The notes beneath the pieces were generated by a model. The model was not told the DNA's origin and did not search any database. It worked only from the letters and a program-made list of their open reading frames with translations. DNA of 62,015 bases from an uncultured Bacilli bacterium (GTDB lineage: Bacteria > Bacillota_I > Bacilli_A > ML615J-28 > CAG-313): assembly GCA_934098295.1 (NCBI GenBank), contig CAKONV010000011.1, forward strand, positions 1-62,015. Reading direction: 5' to 3'. Of the stretch, positions 8,643-16,911 are shown piece after piece (within the stretch, counting starts at the first letter, position 1; each line of letters opens with the position of its first letter). The position numbers and the translations under genes are program-made.

Positions 8643-11219
8643 TTATTTTTCAACCTCATCTTTCAAATCTTTTAATAGTAATAAAGCATCTAAAGGTTTC
8701 ATTGAATCAATGTCAACATTTTTAATTTTATTTAATACTTCAACCTCTTTAGGATCTAAATTATTGATTATTACTGGCTCTACGTAATTTTCTTTTGACA
8801 ATAAGGTAGCATCATAAGTATTTTTACTTTCTAATTTATTAAGAATATCTTTAGCTCGATAGGTAACCTTTTGAGGAATTTTTGCCAAACTAGCGACATT
8901 TATACCATAACTTTGATCTGTAGGCCCTGGTAAAACCTTATGCAAAAAAATTAATTCTCCAGTTTCATCAAAATTAGAAGCATTAGCCTCGACGTGAACA
9001 TTTTTTAAGAGTCCTAAACTTTTATCCAAATTGGTAAGTTCATGATAGTGTGTTGAAAAGAAAGTTTTGGCGCCTATCTCATCATGAATGTACTCAACAA
9101 TCGATTGAGCTAAGGCCATACCATCATAAGTTGCGGTTCCTCTTCCAACTTCATCTAAAATAATCAAGCTTCTTTCCGTGGCATTTTGCAAAGCCTCATT
9201 AACTTCAAGCATTTCGGTCATAAAGGTAGATTCGCCACTTGCAATATCGTCGCTAGATCCAATTCTTGTAAATATTTGATCAAAGATTGGTAATAAAGCC
9301 TTAGAAGCAGGGACATAGGAGCCCATTTGAGCTAATATAACTATTAAGGCATTTTGTCTCATGTATGTGCTTTTACCGGCCATATTAGGTCCGGTAATTA
9401 ATAATATTTTTTCATTATTATAAAGAACTAAATCATTAGGAATAAACTCTTTTTCTGAAACTTTTTCAATAACAGGATGTCGACCATCTCTTATTTCCAG
9501 TTCATCATAAAAACTAAACTCTGGACGAACATAATGATTTTCTTTAGCTACAGTGGCTAAAGATATTTGCATATCGATAAGTGATATAACGTTAGCTAAT
9601 TTTTGTAAATCAGTCGTTTTATCTTTACACATATTTTTTAATTTTCCGAATAACTCAAATTCTAGATTAAGAGCCGTTTCTGCACTTCTTAAAATTAGAG
9701 TTTCTCTTTCTTTTAATTCTTCTGTAATAAAACGTTCCGAATTCGATGTTGTTTGTTTTCTAATATAGCCAAATTCATCTTTTACTTGTGGTAAATATGA
9801 CTTAGTGATTTCAATATAATAGCCAAAAACTCGATTATATCCAACTTTTAATCCTTTAATACCCGTTTTTTCTCTTTCACGAATTTCCAAATTAGTCAAA
9901 AATTCCTTATTTGTTGATTCAATATTTCTAATATTATCTAAATCACTAGAATAACCAGGTTTAATTACTCCTCCATCTTTTAAAACAAATGGAGCATCAT
10001 CATTAATCCCTCTTTTTAATTCTTCATATAATTCATCAAACGTTTCAATTGACGAAGATAGTTTTGTAGAAATCTTACCATTCATTTCTTTCAAGCATTT
10101 TTTAATATTTGGTAAGACACCCAATGATTTTTTTAATTGTAATAAATCTTTAGGTGATGGGGACCCAAAACTAATGCGTCCAATAATACGTTCCAAATCA
10201 TATACTTGTAATAGGGAAGTTTTAATTTCATCAGCTAATAAAAAATTCTTTTGTAATTCAGAAATAAAATCTAATCTTTCATTAATTTTATTTAAATCTA
10301 CTAATGGAAAAAGAATACTTTTTTTAAGAAATCTTGATCCCATAGCAGTTGAACACTTATCTAAAATAGAAAACAAATTATTTTTAAATCTGCCTCCACG
10401 AATTGATTCAACTAATTCAAGATTTCGAACCGCATTATTATCCATTCTTAAGTATTCTTTATTAGTATAATAAACAAAAGGTTGTAAATGCACTAATACT
10501 CTTTTTTGAGTACCAACAATATATGTCAATAATCTTTTAGCCGCAATTTTATATTTATCCGTAATGTTAGCTAACAATGGCATTAAATAACTATCCAAAG
10601 CTAAATCATCGTTAGTAGATATTAAAATGCCATAAACTTTCGATAAATCGCGTTGAATATTTTTATTTAAAGTAGTAGAACAAACAATTTCCTTAATTCC
10701 AAGTTTATTAACTTCACCAACTACTAATTCATTATGAATGGGGAAACTTGTAATTTTTTCTTCACCAGTAGATAAATCAACATAACATAAAACATATTCA
10801 TTATCAGTTTTGTCAATACAGCCAATATAGTTATTAGATTTATCAGAAAGATAAGTTTCATCAATATTAGTTCCGGGAGTAATAATTCTTATAACATCAC
10901 GTTGTACAAGTTTTTTCCCTGTAGGTTCTTCCATTTGTTCCACTATAGCAACCTTGTATCCTTTTAAACTTAATTTTTCAATATAAATGTCAACTGCGTG
11001 ATAAGGAACGCCACACATTGGAACCCTTTCTTCCGTACCAGCATCTCTACCAGTTAAGACAATTTCTAATTCTCTACTAGCAACAAGGGCATCATTAAAA
11101 AACATTTCATAAAAATCGCCAATTCGATAAAATACAAGAGTATCTGGATAATTTTCTTTAATATCCAAATATTGTCGCATCATTGGTGTGTATTTTGATT
11201 TATCAATTTTTTCGTACAT
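8643..11219 (-). CDS. mutS: DNA mismatch repair protein MutS
   Basis: An 858-residue mismatch-recognition ATPase. The N-terminal mismatch-binding motif FYEMF is present in YRIGDFYEMFFNDA near residue 38; the ATPase domain shows GPNMAGKSTYMRQ (Walker A), DEVGRGTATYDG (Walker B region) and the signature STHYHEL. Length matches bacterial MutS1. It starts with an AAGGAA ribosome site and has its own promoter downstream of the ECF-gene terminator; mutL and miaA follow without gaps. Confidence 0.96.
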   Translation of the reverse strand: MYEKIDKSKYTPMMRQYLDIKENYPDTLVFYRIGDFYEMFFNDALVASRELEIVLTGRDAGTEERVPMCGVPYHAVDIYIEKLSLKGYKVAIVEQMEEPTGKKLVQRDVIRIITPGTNIDETYLSDKSNNYIGCIDKTDNEYVLCYVDLSTGEEKITSFPIHNELVVGEVNKLGIKEIVCSTTLNKNIQRDLSKVYGILISTNDDLALDSYLMPLLANITDKYKIAAKRLLTYIVGTQKRVLVHLQPFVYYTNKEYLRMDNNAVRNLELVESIRGGRFKNNLFSILDKCSTAMGSRFLKKSILFPLVDLNKINERLDFISELQKNFLLADEIKTSLLQVYDLERIIGRISFGSPSPKDLLQLKKSLGVLPNIKKCLKEMNGKISTKLSSSIETFDELYEELKRGINDDAPFVLKDGGVIKPGYSSDLDNIRNIESTNKEFLTNLEIREREKTGIKGLKVGYNRVFGYYIEITKSYLPQVKDEFGYIRKQTTSNSERFITEELKERETLILRSAETALNLEFELFGKLKNMCKDKTTDLQKLANVISLIDMQISLATVAKENHYVRPEFSFYDELEIRDGRHPVIEKVSEKEFIPNDLVLYNNEKILLITGPNMAGKSTYMRQNALIVILAQMGSYVPASKALLPIFDQIFTRIGSSDDIASGESTFMTEMLEVNEALQNATERSLIILDEVGRGTATYDGMALAQSIVEYIHDEIGAKTFFSTHYHELTNLDKSLGLLKNVHVEANASNFDETGELIFLHKVLPGPTDQSYGINVASLAKIPQKVTYRAKDILNKLESKNTYDATLLSKENYVEPVIINNLDPKEVEVLNKIKNVDIDSMKPLDALLLLKDLKDEVEK

Positions 11220-11254
11220 ATTTTATTCCTTAAATTACATAAATTATTAAAAAT

Positions 11255-11283
11255 AGTATATCACAATTCTTTTTTTTTTTCAA
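11255..11283 (-). promoter_or_regulatory. Promoter of mutS-mutL-miaA
   Basis: On the minus strand: -35 TTGAAA (11278-11283), 17-base A-rich spacer, -10 TATACT (11255-11260). The -35 lies at the end of the preceding terminator's T-run. Confidence 0.65.
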
Positions 11284-11316
11284 AAAAAAAGAATGAAGCA
11301 AACAATCTTCATTCTT
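11282..11316 (-). terminator. Terminator of the ECF S-component gene
   Basis: Stem AAGAATGAAG/CTTCATTCTT (10 bp, 8-base loop) followed on the minus strand by nine T. The remaining bases up to 11411 hold no frame or motif that I recognise. Confidence 0.85.
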
Positions 11317-11411
11317 AGATTCTAAATTTAAATTCCCTTATTTAAAGAAAATGAATTTTATCTTTATGCATAATTAATCATTCATCTTCTTATAATGCTA
11401 TTAAAAGGCAT

Positions 11412-12026
11412 TTATGATCTTTTAAAAATTACAAATAATGTTTTTGAAACAAAAGATCCAATCACAAAATTAACAATAGCTTCGACTAAACCATTAATGC
11501 CAACAAATAGAATAATAAAATTTAAAACATTTGTACTTCCCAATTGATTACGGAAGGCTAGGATTTCATCGGTATTATAGAAGAAAAGACATAGCAATGA
11601 CATAAAGAAAATAGTATTTAGTAAGGCTCCCGAAACACAAGCAATTATATGAGCAAATATATTGGCTTTTCCTAAAAGTTTATTATTTAAAGCCTTAAAA
11701 ATAACACCAACAAGGAACCCCATTAAAGTTCTTGGTATGATACAAAGAATAATTGTTTTAATAGGACTCAAACCAAATAGCATAGCTCCAAAAGGGCTTA
11801 AACCTGAAATTGCTTGAATTAAACTTGTAACCCCAAACATGAATCCTAAAAAAGTTCCTGCTTTTGGTCCTAAAAGAATGGCGCCAATAACAACGGGTAT
11901 TACTAGTAAAGTAATTTCTAAACCAAGGGTTTTAATATAACCAATAGGTGTAAATCCCATCAATAAAATAATAGCTGTGAAAACAGCTAAAAAAGTTAAA
12001 TTTTGAATTTTTTGATTTTTTTTCAT
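11412..12026 (-). CDS. ECF transporter S component (vitamin uptake), possibly pantothenate type
   Basis: A 204-residue membrane protein with about six hydrophobic segments. The stretch LLVIPVVIGAILLGPKAGTF is characteristic of substrate-binding S components of energy-coupling-factor transporters, most like those annotated for pantothenate; substrate is uncertain. The shared EcfA/A'/T module is not in this window, so it would be of the solitary group-II type. The ATG at 12026 is chosen for its GAGGAAG site; an upstream in-frame start at 12089 has none. A TATAAT at 12155-12160 could be its -10, without a clear -35. No known riboswitch fold was recognised in the 140-base leader. Confidence 0.8.
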   Translation of the reverse strand: MKKNQKIQNLTFLAVFTAIILLMGFTPIGYIKTLGLEITLLVIPVVIGAILLGPKAGTFLGFMFGVTSLIQAISGLSPFGAMLFGLSPIKTIILCIIPRTLMGFLVGVIFKALNNKLLGKANIFAHIIACVSGALLNTIFFMSLLCLFFYNTDEILAFRNQLGSTNVLNFIILFVGINGLVEAIVNFVIGSFVSKTLFVIFKRS

Positions 12027-12160
12027 AGATAAACTTCCTCGCTTTTTAAAAAAAATATCATTTCTTATAGAATATGATTTTTTAAGCAATTAATTTAAAT
12101 AGATTAATTACTACCTATAATCTTTTTAAAGTATTAAAGTATTATGGCTATATTATTATA

Positions 12161-12201
12161 CTAAAAATTAAAAGAAAAGTCTCGAAAAAAGACTTTTCTT
12201 T
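12161..12201 (-). terminator. Terminator of obgE
   Basis: Stem AAGAAAAGTC/GACTTTTCTT (12172-12181 and 12191-12200) starting immediately after the obgE stop codon, followed on the minus strand by TTTTAATTTTT. Confidence 0.85.
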
Positions 12202-13477
12202 ATGATACTAATTCAAATTCATAACCTAAAATTATAATAGTTTCTCCTTCAACAGCACCCTTTTTACGAAGTTGATCATCAACTCCTAATTCTCTTAAGG
12301 CCTTAGCGAAATATTTTACACTGACCTCATTGTTAAAATCCGTTCTTTCAAACAATTTTTCGATAGCTGGACCATCAACGTGAAATAATCCAGAATCATC
12401 CATAGAAATGACAAATGAGGCTTTTTTAGGCGTATAATTGTATTCTACAACTTCATCAGTTTCGATTTTATATGTTTCATTCTTTCTAGCTTCATCTAGG
12501 GTATCAGCTATTTTATACAAAAGGGTTTGAAGATTATCCTTTGTGTAAGCACTAATAGGAATGACATCTTCAATTTTTAATTCTTTTTTAAATTTTTCTA
12601 AATTAAGAGAAGAATTTGGTAAATCCATTTTGTTAGCCACAACAATTTCAGGTCTTTTAAGTAGTTCTGGATTATAATCTTCTAATTCTTTTCTAATTTT
12701 TAAATAATCACTAGCAGGATCTCTTCCTTCCGAACCACTCATATCAATAATATGTACTAAAACGCGAGTTCTTTCAATATGTTTTAAAAATTGAATGCCT
12801 AATCCAGCACCAGTAGAAGCACCCTCAATTAAGCCTGGCAAATCAGCCATAATGAAACTTCTGCCATCACCAACACCAACAACTCCCAAATTGGGTGCCA
12901 AAGTAGTAAAATGATATGCGGCAATTTTTGGCTTAGCAGCTGAAACAACAGAAATTAAAGTAGATTTTCCAACACTTGGAAATCCAATCAAACCAACATC
13001 AGCCAATACCTTAAGTTCCAAATTGCAGTTAAATTCTTCACCAGGGAGTCCTTTTTCCGCAAATTTAGGTGTAGTGTTATTAGGCGTAGCATAAGCGGCA
13101 TTACCCTTTCCACCTCTTCCACCACGAGCAACAATAACTTCTTGACCGGCTTTGGTTATATCACCAACAACTTTTCCTGTATCAGCATTGATAATTGTTG
13201 TTCCAATAGGAACTTTAACTATTGCATCTTTTCCCATTCGACCAGAACAATTGCTTTCCATTCCTTTTTGGCCATCTTCCGCAATTATTTTTTTCTTAAA
13301 TCTAAAGTCTAATAATGTTGTTAATCCTGATTCGCCAACAAAGATAACACTACCACCTCTTCCGCCGTGTCCTCCTGCTGGTCCTCCCTTTTCCATGTAT
13401 TTTTCATGTAAAAAAGCGACAAGACCATCACCACCTTTGCCGGCTTTTACGTATATTTTAACACTGTCAACAAACAT
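12200..13477 (-). CDS. obgE: Obg-family GTPase (CgtA)
   Basis: A 425-residue ribosome-assembly and stress GTPase. The glycine-rich Obg fold fills residues 1-155 (GGPAGGHGGRGG), the G domain has GFPSVGKS, DLPGLIEGA and NKMD, and the C-terminal OCT domain (about 350-425, FHVDGPAIEKLFERTDF) marks the Gram-positive form. In Bacillus it follows rplU-prp-rpmA-spo0B; here spo0B is absent. A hairpin lies between rpmA and this gene with no room for a new promoter, so expression probably depends on read-through. Confidence 0.96.
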   Translation of the reverse strand: MFVDSVKIYVKAGKGGDGLVAFLHEKYMEKGGPAGGHGGRGGSVIFVGESGLTTLLDFRFKKKIIAEDGQKGMESNCSGRMGKDAIVKVPIGTTIINADTGKVVGDITKAGQEVIVARGGRGGKGNAAYATPNNTTPKFAEKGLPGEEFNCNLELKVLADVGLIGFPSVGKSTLISVVSAAKPKIAAYHFTTLAPNLGVVGVGDGRSFIMADLPGLIEGASTGAGLGIQFLKHIERTRVLVHIIDMSGSEGRDPASDYLKIRKELEDYNPELLKRPEIVVANKMDLPNSSLNLEKFKKELKIEDVIPISAYTKDNLQTLLYKIADTLDEARKNETYKIETDEVVEYNYTPKKASFVISMDDSGLFHVDGPAIEKLFERTDFNNEVSVKYFAKALRELGVDDQLRKKGAVEGETIIILGYEFELVS

Positions 13478-13492
13478 GTGTAATCTCCTTTC

Positions 13493-13526
13493 AAAATAAA
13501 AGACACTTTTAATTAAAGTGCCTTTT
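13493..13526 (-). terminator. Hairpin terminator or attenuator between rpmA and obgE
   Basis: Stem AAAAGGCACTTT / AAAGTGTCTTTT with one A-C mismatch, then TTTTATTTT on the minus strand. Only about 16 bases separate it from the obgE start, which would fit partial read-through. Confidence 0.65.
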
Positions 13527-13551
13527 TTTCTACAATGTCTTAATGTAATTC

Positions 13552-13833
13552 TTATTCAGCTGGATAAACTGATACAAATTTTTTACCTTGAGATTTAGTT
13601 TCATATTTAACTACGCCACTAATCATACAGAATAATGTATCATCTTTACCGATACCAACATTGTGTCCTGGATGAACCTTAGTTCCTCTTTGACGATAAA
13701 TAATTGAACCAGCTTGAGCGAATTGACCATCAGATAATTTAGCACCTAAACGTCTACCAGCAGAATCACGACCGTTCTTAGTAGAACTTACACCTTTTTT
13801 AGATGCAAATAATTGTAAATTAAATCTAATCAT
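13552..13833 (-). CDS. rpmA: 50S ribosomal protein L27 with Prp-cleaved N-terminus
   Basis: A 93-residue ribosomal protein. It begins MIRFNLQLFASKKG, the Bacillota-type extension that the protease Prp removes after the FNLQLFA motif so that mature L27 can reach the peptidyl-transferase centre. The body GRDSAGRRLGAKLSDGQFA and GSIIYRQRGTKVHPG is canonical. The prp gene overlaps its start by eight bases, and AGGAGG precedes the ATG. Confidence 0.97.
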   Translation of the reverse strand: MIRFNLQLFASKKGVSSTKNGRDSAGRRLGAKLSDGQFAQAGSIIYRQRGTKVHPGHNVGIGKDDTLFCMISGVVKYETKSQGKKFVSVYPAE

Positions 13834-14173
13834 GGCAACCTCCTAAAATTTTTATTTTCAAATATTTTGGATAATCTTTTTTAATTTCTTCATACATATC
13901 AATCAAATTTTTAACAATTAGTTGAACAAAGTCAATATCTTTTTTATTCATAGATTGATAATCCAAACTGCAATGAAGATAACCTCTACTTTCATCAACT
14001 TTTAAATCTAAACAACTACTATTAATTTTATCGATTAGATTAATAGATGTATAAGTAGCAGTAGTGATACCACTACAAACGATGTCTTTTCCATATTCAG
14101 CATAGCCTGCATGGCCACTAAGAGTAATGAACGAGCATAACCCTTTATCGTAATTCACGATAATTTCAGTCAT
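13826..14173 (-). CDS. prp: Ribosomal-processing cysteine protease Prp
   Basis: A 115-residue protease that cleaves the N-terminal extension of L27. The family motif GHAGYAEYGKDIVCSGIT carries the catalytic His and Cys. It lies between rplU and rpmA, its usual place. The ATG at 14173 is preceded by AAGG; the preceding in-frame TTG is not needed. Confidence 0.93.
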   Translation of the reverse strand: MTEIIVNYDKGLCSFITLSGHAGYAEYGKDIVCSGITTATYTSINLIDKINSSCLDLKVDESRGYLHCSLDYQSMNKKDIDFVQLIVKNLIDMYEEIKKDYPKYLKIKILGGCHD

Positions 14174-14189
14174 CAAAAACCTTCAAATA

Positions 14190-14489
14190 TTAAGCAACAA
14201 TCTCTTTGATTGTAACTTTAGTGTAAGCTTGGCGATGACCTTGTTTTTTACGTTCATTCTTTTTAGCTTTGTATTTGAAAACAACAATCTTTTTTCCTTT
14301 ACCTTGCTTTTCAACAGTACCAGTTACTTTTGCACCTTCTACTAATGGTTGACCTACTTTGTCACCAACAAGTAAAACTTGATCAAAAACAACTTCTTCA
14401 CCTTCAGCAGCGTTTAGTTTTTCAACATAAAGAACGTCACCTTCTTGTGCACGATATTGTTTACCGCCAACAACAAAAATTGCGTACAT
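14190..14489 (-). CDS. rplU: 50S ribosomal protein L21
   Basis: A 99-residue ribosomal protein beginning MYAIFVVGGKQYRAQEGD, with the typical GDKVGQPLVEGAKVTGTVE and the basic KAKKNERKKQGHRQAYT segment. The ATG at 14489 has a strong GGAGGTG site; an upstream in-frame start at 14525 would add residues unlike the family. First gene of rplU-prp-rpmA-obgE. Confidence 0.97.
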   Translation of the reverse strand: MYAIFVVGGKQYRAQEGDVLYVEKLNAAEGEEVVFDQVLLVGDKVGQPLVEGAKVTGTVEKQGKGKKIVVFKYKAKKNERKKQGHRQAYTKVTIKEIVA

Positions 14490-14601
14490 CTTTTGCACCT
14501 CCTCATAAAATTTAAGACACGCCATCGGAGTGATAAATGTAAAAACATCTAAACTTCAAATAACTCTTTCTGAGCGGTTGATAAGCATAGACTTAAGCAA
14601 C
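14490..14601 (-). ncRNA. Candidate L21 leader RNA
   Basis: About 110 bases of untranslated leader precede rplU. Bacillota often place an autoregulatory L21 leader here. Small complementary segments are visible (for example ATGTTTTTACAT near 14545-14556), but I cannot confirm the published consensus by eye, so the call rests mainly on position. Confidence 0.4.
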
Positions 14602-14607
14602 GCATAT

Positions 14608-14636
14608 ATTATACACGATTTTTTAATATTTTGCAC
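14608..14636 (-). promoter_or_regulatory. Promoter of the rplU operon
   Basis: On the minus strand the -10 is a perfect TATAAT (14608-14613); 17 bases upstream is GTGCAA (14631-14636), a weak -35. Confidence 0.6.
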
Positions 14637-14867
14637 ATAATTAACATTATTTTTTCTTTATTCAGCCTTAAAGCACTTTTTTAAAAAAAGCAAATAACAT
14701 TTTCTAATAATCTTTTTATTTATAAAAATTTAACATTGAACTTTTCTTATCGAAATTGAAAAGGCAAATATCGCTACTTTTAATTTTCATCTTCTGTGAG
14801 AAGGGCCTTTAGATATATTTTTAGTTTCCAATATGAAAATTTTTTTGTATTCTTATGAATTACCAAT
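14637..14867. other. Gene-free region without an assignable function
   Basis: Between the rplU promoter and the terminator of the GGDEF remnant there are about 230 gene-free bases. One segment looks structured: AAAGGC (minus strand, about 14811-14816) can pair with GCCTTT (about 14759-14764), and CTTCTCACAGAAG (about 14797-14809) forms a small hairpin inside. Near 14672-14691 there is an A/T-only stem-like stretch. I recognise no known RNA family here. Confidence 0.3.
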
Positions 14868-14907
14868 AAAAAAGATGAGTTATTTAAAGATTAACGAATA
14901 ACTCATC
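14868..14907 (-). terminator. Terminator after the GGDEF remnant
   Basis: An 11-bp perfect stem GATGAGTTATT/AATAACTCATC (14874-14884, 14897-14907) followed by six T on the minus strand. Confidence 0.85.
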
Positions 14908-14913
14908 CATATT

Positions 14914-15252
14914 TTATTCTTTACTTATACTTTTTTCTTTTTTATTAAAATACATATTATCATCAGCGTTTTTTAAAATATTAGAAACACTAGTGACATT
15001 GGCATTAAAAATATCATAACCTATTGCTATCGAAGGAATTCTAATCATAATATAAATTAATTTAATTTTAGAATTACTGCCGTCTAGATATATTCCTAAA
15101 CATTCACAAAAGGAAGCGACAATGATTAGTGCCAATGTAATAATTATCCATTTTTTGCTGTTATTTGCTATTAAATTATTTTTAACAATCATTGAAATTA
15201 AACTTAGTAGCGTTAAAAAACCAATTATAATAATTGATGTATATAATTTCAT
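14914..15252 (-). pseudogene. Remnant of a membrane diguanylate cyclase (GGDEF protein) with its middle missing
   Basis: The 112-residue product starts with two hydrophobic helices and a short loop (ECLGIYLDGSNSKIKL), as in membrane sensors of GGDEF proteins. It then jumps to SIAIGYDIFN...SNILKNADDNMYFNKKEK, which matches the C-terminal end of a GGDEF domain (S-I-G-x-a...LLkkADxxMYxxKk). The GGDEF/GGEEF catalytic motif and most of the domain are absent, so c-di-GMP synthesis is not possible. The frame stays open across the junction, which suggests an in-frame deletion or an already shortened gene. The ATG at 15252 has AGGAAG seven bases upstream; 15258 is too close to that site. Confidence 0.6.
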
Positions 15253-15367
15253 GGACATTCTTCCTATATAAAGATAATCTTACGATAACTTAAATTTTCA
15301 TATATCGTATATTAATAATAGTACAAATAAAATTTAAAAACCATTTTTTGATAAAGTTAGTGAAAAA

Positions 15368-16903
15368 TTATTCCCATTCAATCGTTCCTGGAGGTTTCGA
15401 AGTGATATCATAAACAACACGATTACAACCACTCACTTCATTAACAATTCTTCTAGAAATAACATCTAACACTTCATAAGGAATTCTTGACCAATCAGCA
15501 GTCATGCCATCAACACTAGTAATAGCTCTTATCGCAACACAATACGAATATGTTCTTTGATCACCCATTACACCAACTGTTTTTGAAGATGTACAAACCG
15601 TAAAATATTGCCATATTTGTTTATCCAAACCAGCTTTTTTTATTTCTTCTCTTAAAATATAATCACTATCCTGAACAATTCTAATTTTTTCTAGGGTAAC
15701 TTCGCCAAGAATTCTTATTCCAAGTCCAGGTCCAGGAAAAGGTTGACGATAAATTAGGCTTTCATTTATACCTAATTCAATTCCTAATGCTCTAACTTCA
15801 TCTTTAAATAATTTATTTAGTGGTTCTAATAAAGTAAAATTCATATCTTTAGGTAATCCACCAACATTATGATGGGATTTAATTGTCTGAGCAGTCGATG
15901 TTCCAGATTCAATAACATCCGTATATAAAGTGCCTTGTCCTAAAAATTTATAATCTTTTCCGTATTTATCAGCTACTTCTTCGAAAATTTTAACAAATTC
16001 ATGTCCAATAATTTTTCTTTTTTCTTCAGGATCAATTACATTTTTTAATTTATTTAAGAAACGTTCTTTAGCATCAATTTTTATAACATTAATGTTAAAT
16101 TTATTTTCAAAAAAGTCCATAACCTCTACAGCTTCATTTTTTCTTAATAGACCGTGATCAACGAAAAAACAAGTTAAATTTTTGTTAATAGCCTTTTCAA
16201 TTAAACATGCAGCAACGCTAGAATCAACACCACCGCTTACAGCCATTAAGACTTTATTATCACCGACAGTTTCTTTAATTTCTAAAACTTTTTGGTCGAT
16301 ATAATCACTAATCTTCCAATTAGGAACCGCTTTAGCTATTTTAAAAATAAAATTTTCTAAAATTTTATTTCCATAATCTGTATGCTTAACTTCTGGATGA
16401 AACTGGACACCATATAACCCAAGTTTTTCATTTTCAAAGGCACAAATATCCGTAGTTTCGGAAGAAGCAATAACTTTAAAATCTTCTGGTAAAGAAGTAA
16501 CTTGGTCACCATGGCTCATCCAAACATTTTGTTTTTTTGGAGATCCAGCAAATAATGTTGATTCAACAGTTGAAATTTCTTGTTTACCAAATTCTTTATT
16601 ATTTAAAGTTTGAACATTGCCACCAAATTTATAAGCAATATACTGCATTCCATAGCAAATGCCAAGGATGGGAATATTTAACTTAAAAATTTCCTCATCA
16701 CATGTAAAACTGTTTTCTTCGTAAACTGATTTGGGACCACCACTAAGAATTATTCCTTTTACACTAGGATCGTTTTTAATTGTTGATGCTTTCGTATGAC
16801 AAGAGATTAATTCACTATAAACATTCATTTCTCTTATTCTTCTTGCAATTAGTTGATTATATTGACTGCCAAAGTCAATGACTAATATTTTATCATAATT
16901 CAT
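15368..16903 (-). CDS. guaA: GMP synthase (glutamine-hydrolysing)
   Basis: A 511-residue enzyme that aminates XMP to GMP. The class I glutaminase domain has GICYGMQ (Cys83) and QFHPEV; the ATP-pyrophosphatase domain has the PP-loop AVSGGVDSSV near 222, and the C-terminal dimerisation domain ends DITSKPPGTIEWE as usual. It follows guaB after nine bases, so IMP to GMP is encoded in one unit. Confidence 0.97.
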   Translation of the reverse strand: MNYDKILVIDFGSQYNQLIARRIREMNVYSELISCHTKASTIKNDPSVKGIILSGGPKSVYEENSFTCDEEIFKLNIPILGICYGMQYIAYKFGGNVQTLNNKEFGKQEISTVESTLFAGSPKKQNVWMSHGDQVTSLPEDFKVIASSETTDICAFENEKLGLYGVQFHPEVKHTDYGNKILENFIFKIAKAVPNWKISDYIDQKVLEIKETVGDNKVLMAVSGGVDSSVAACLIEKAINKNLTCFFVDHGLLRKNEAVEVMDFFENKFNINVIKIDAKERFLNKLKNVIDPEEKRKIIGHEFVKIFEEVADKYGKDYKFLGQGTLYTDVIESGTSTAQTIKSHHNVGGLPKDMNFTLLEPLNKLFKDEVRALGIELGINESLIYRQPFPGPGLGIRILGEVTLEKIRIVQDSDYILREEIKKAGLDKQIWQYFTVCTSSKTVGVMGDQRTYSYCVAIRAITSVDGMTADWSRIPYEVLDVISRRIVNEVSGCNRVVYDITSKPPGTIEWE

Positions 16904-16911
16904 AATTTTAC

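Noticed and set aside
12027..12160. Riboswitch in front of the ECF S-component gene
   Set aside because: ECF S genes often have one, but I could not recognise any known aptamer core in this AT-rich leader.
14672..14691. Terminator between 14.67 and 14.69 kb
   Set aside because: The apparent stem is almost entirely A and T runs and no gene ends nearby.
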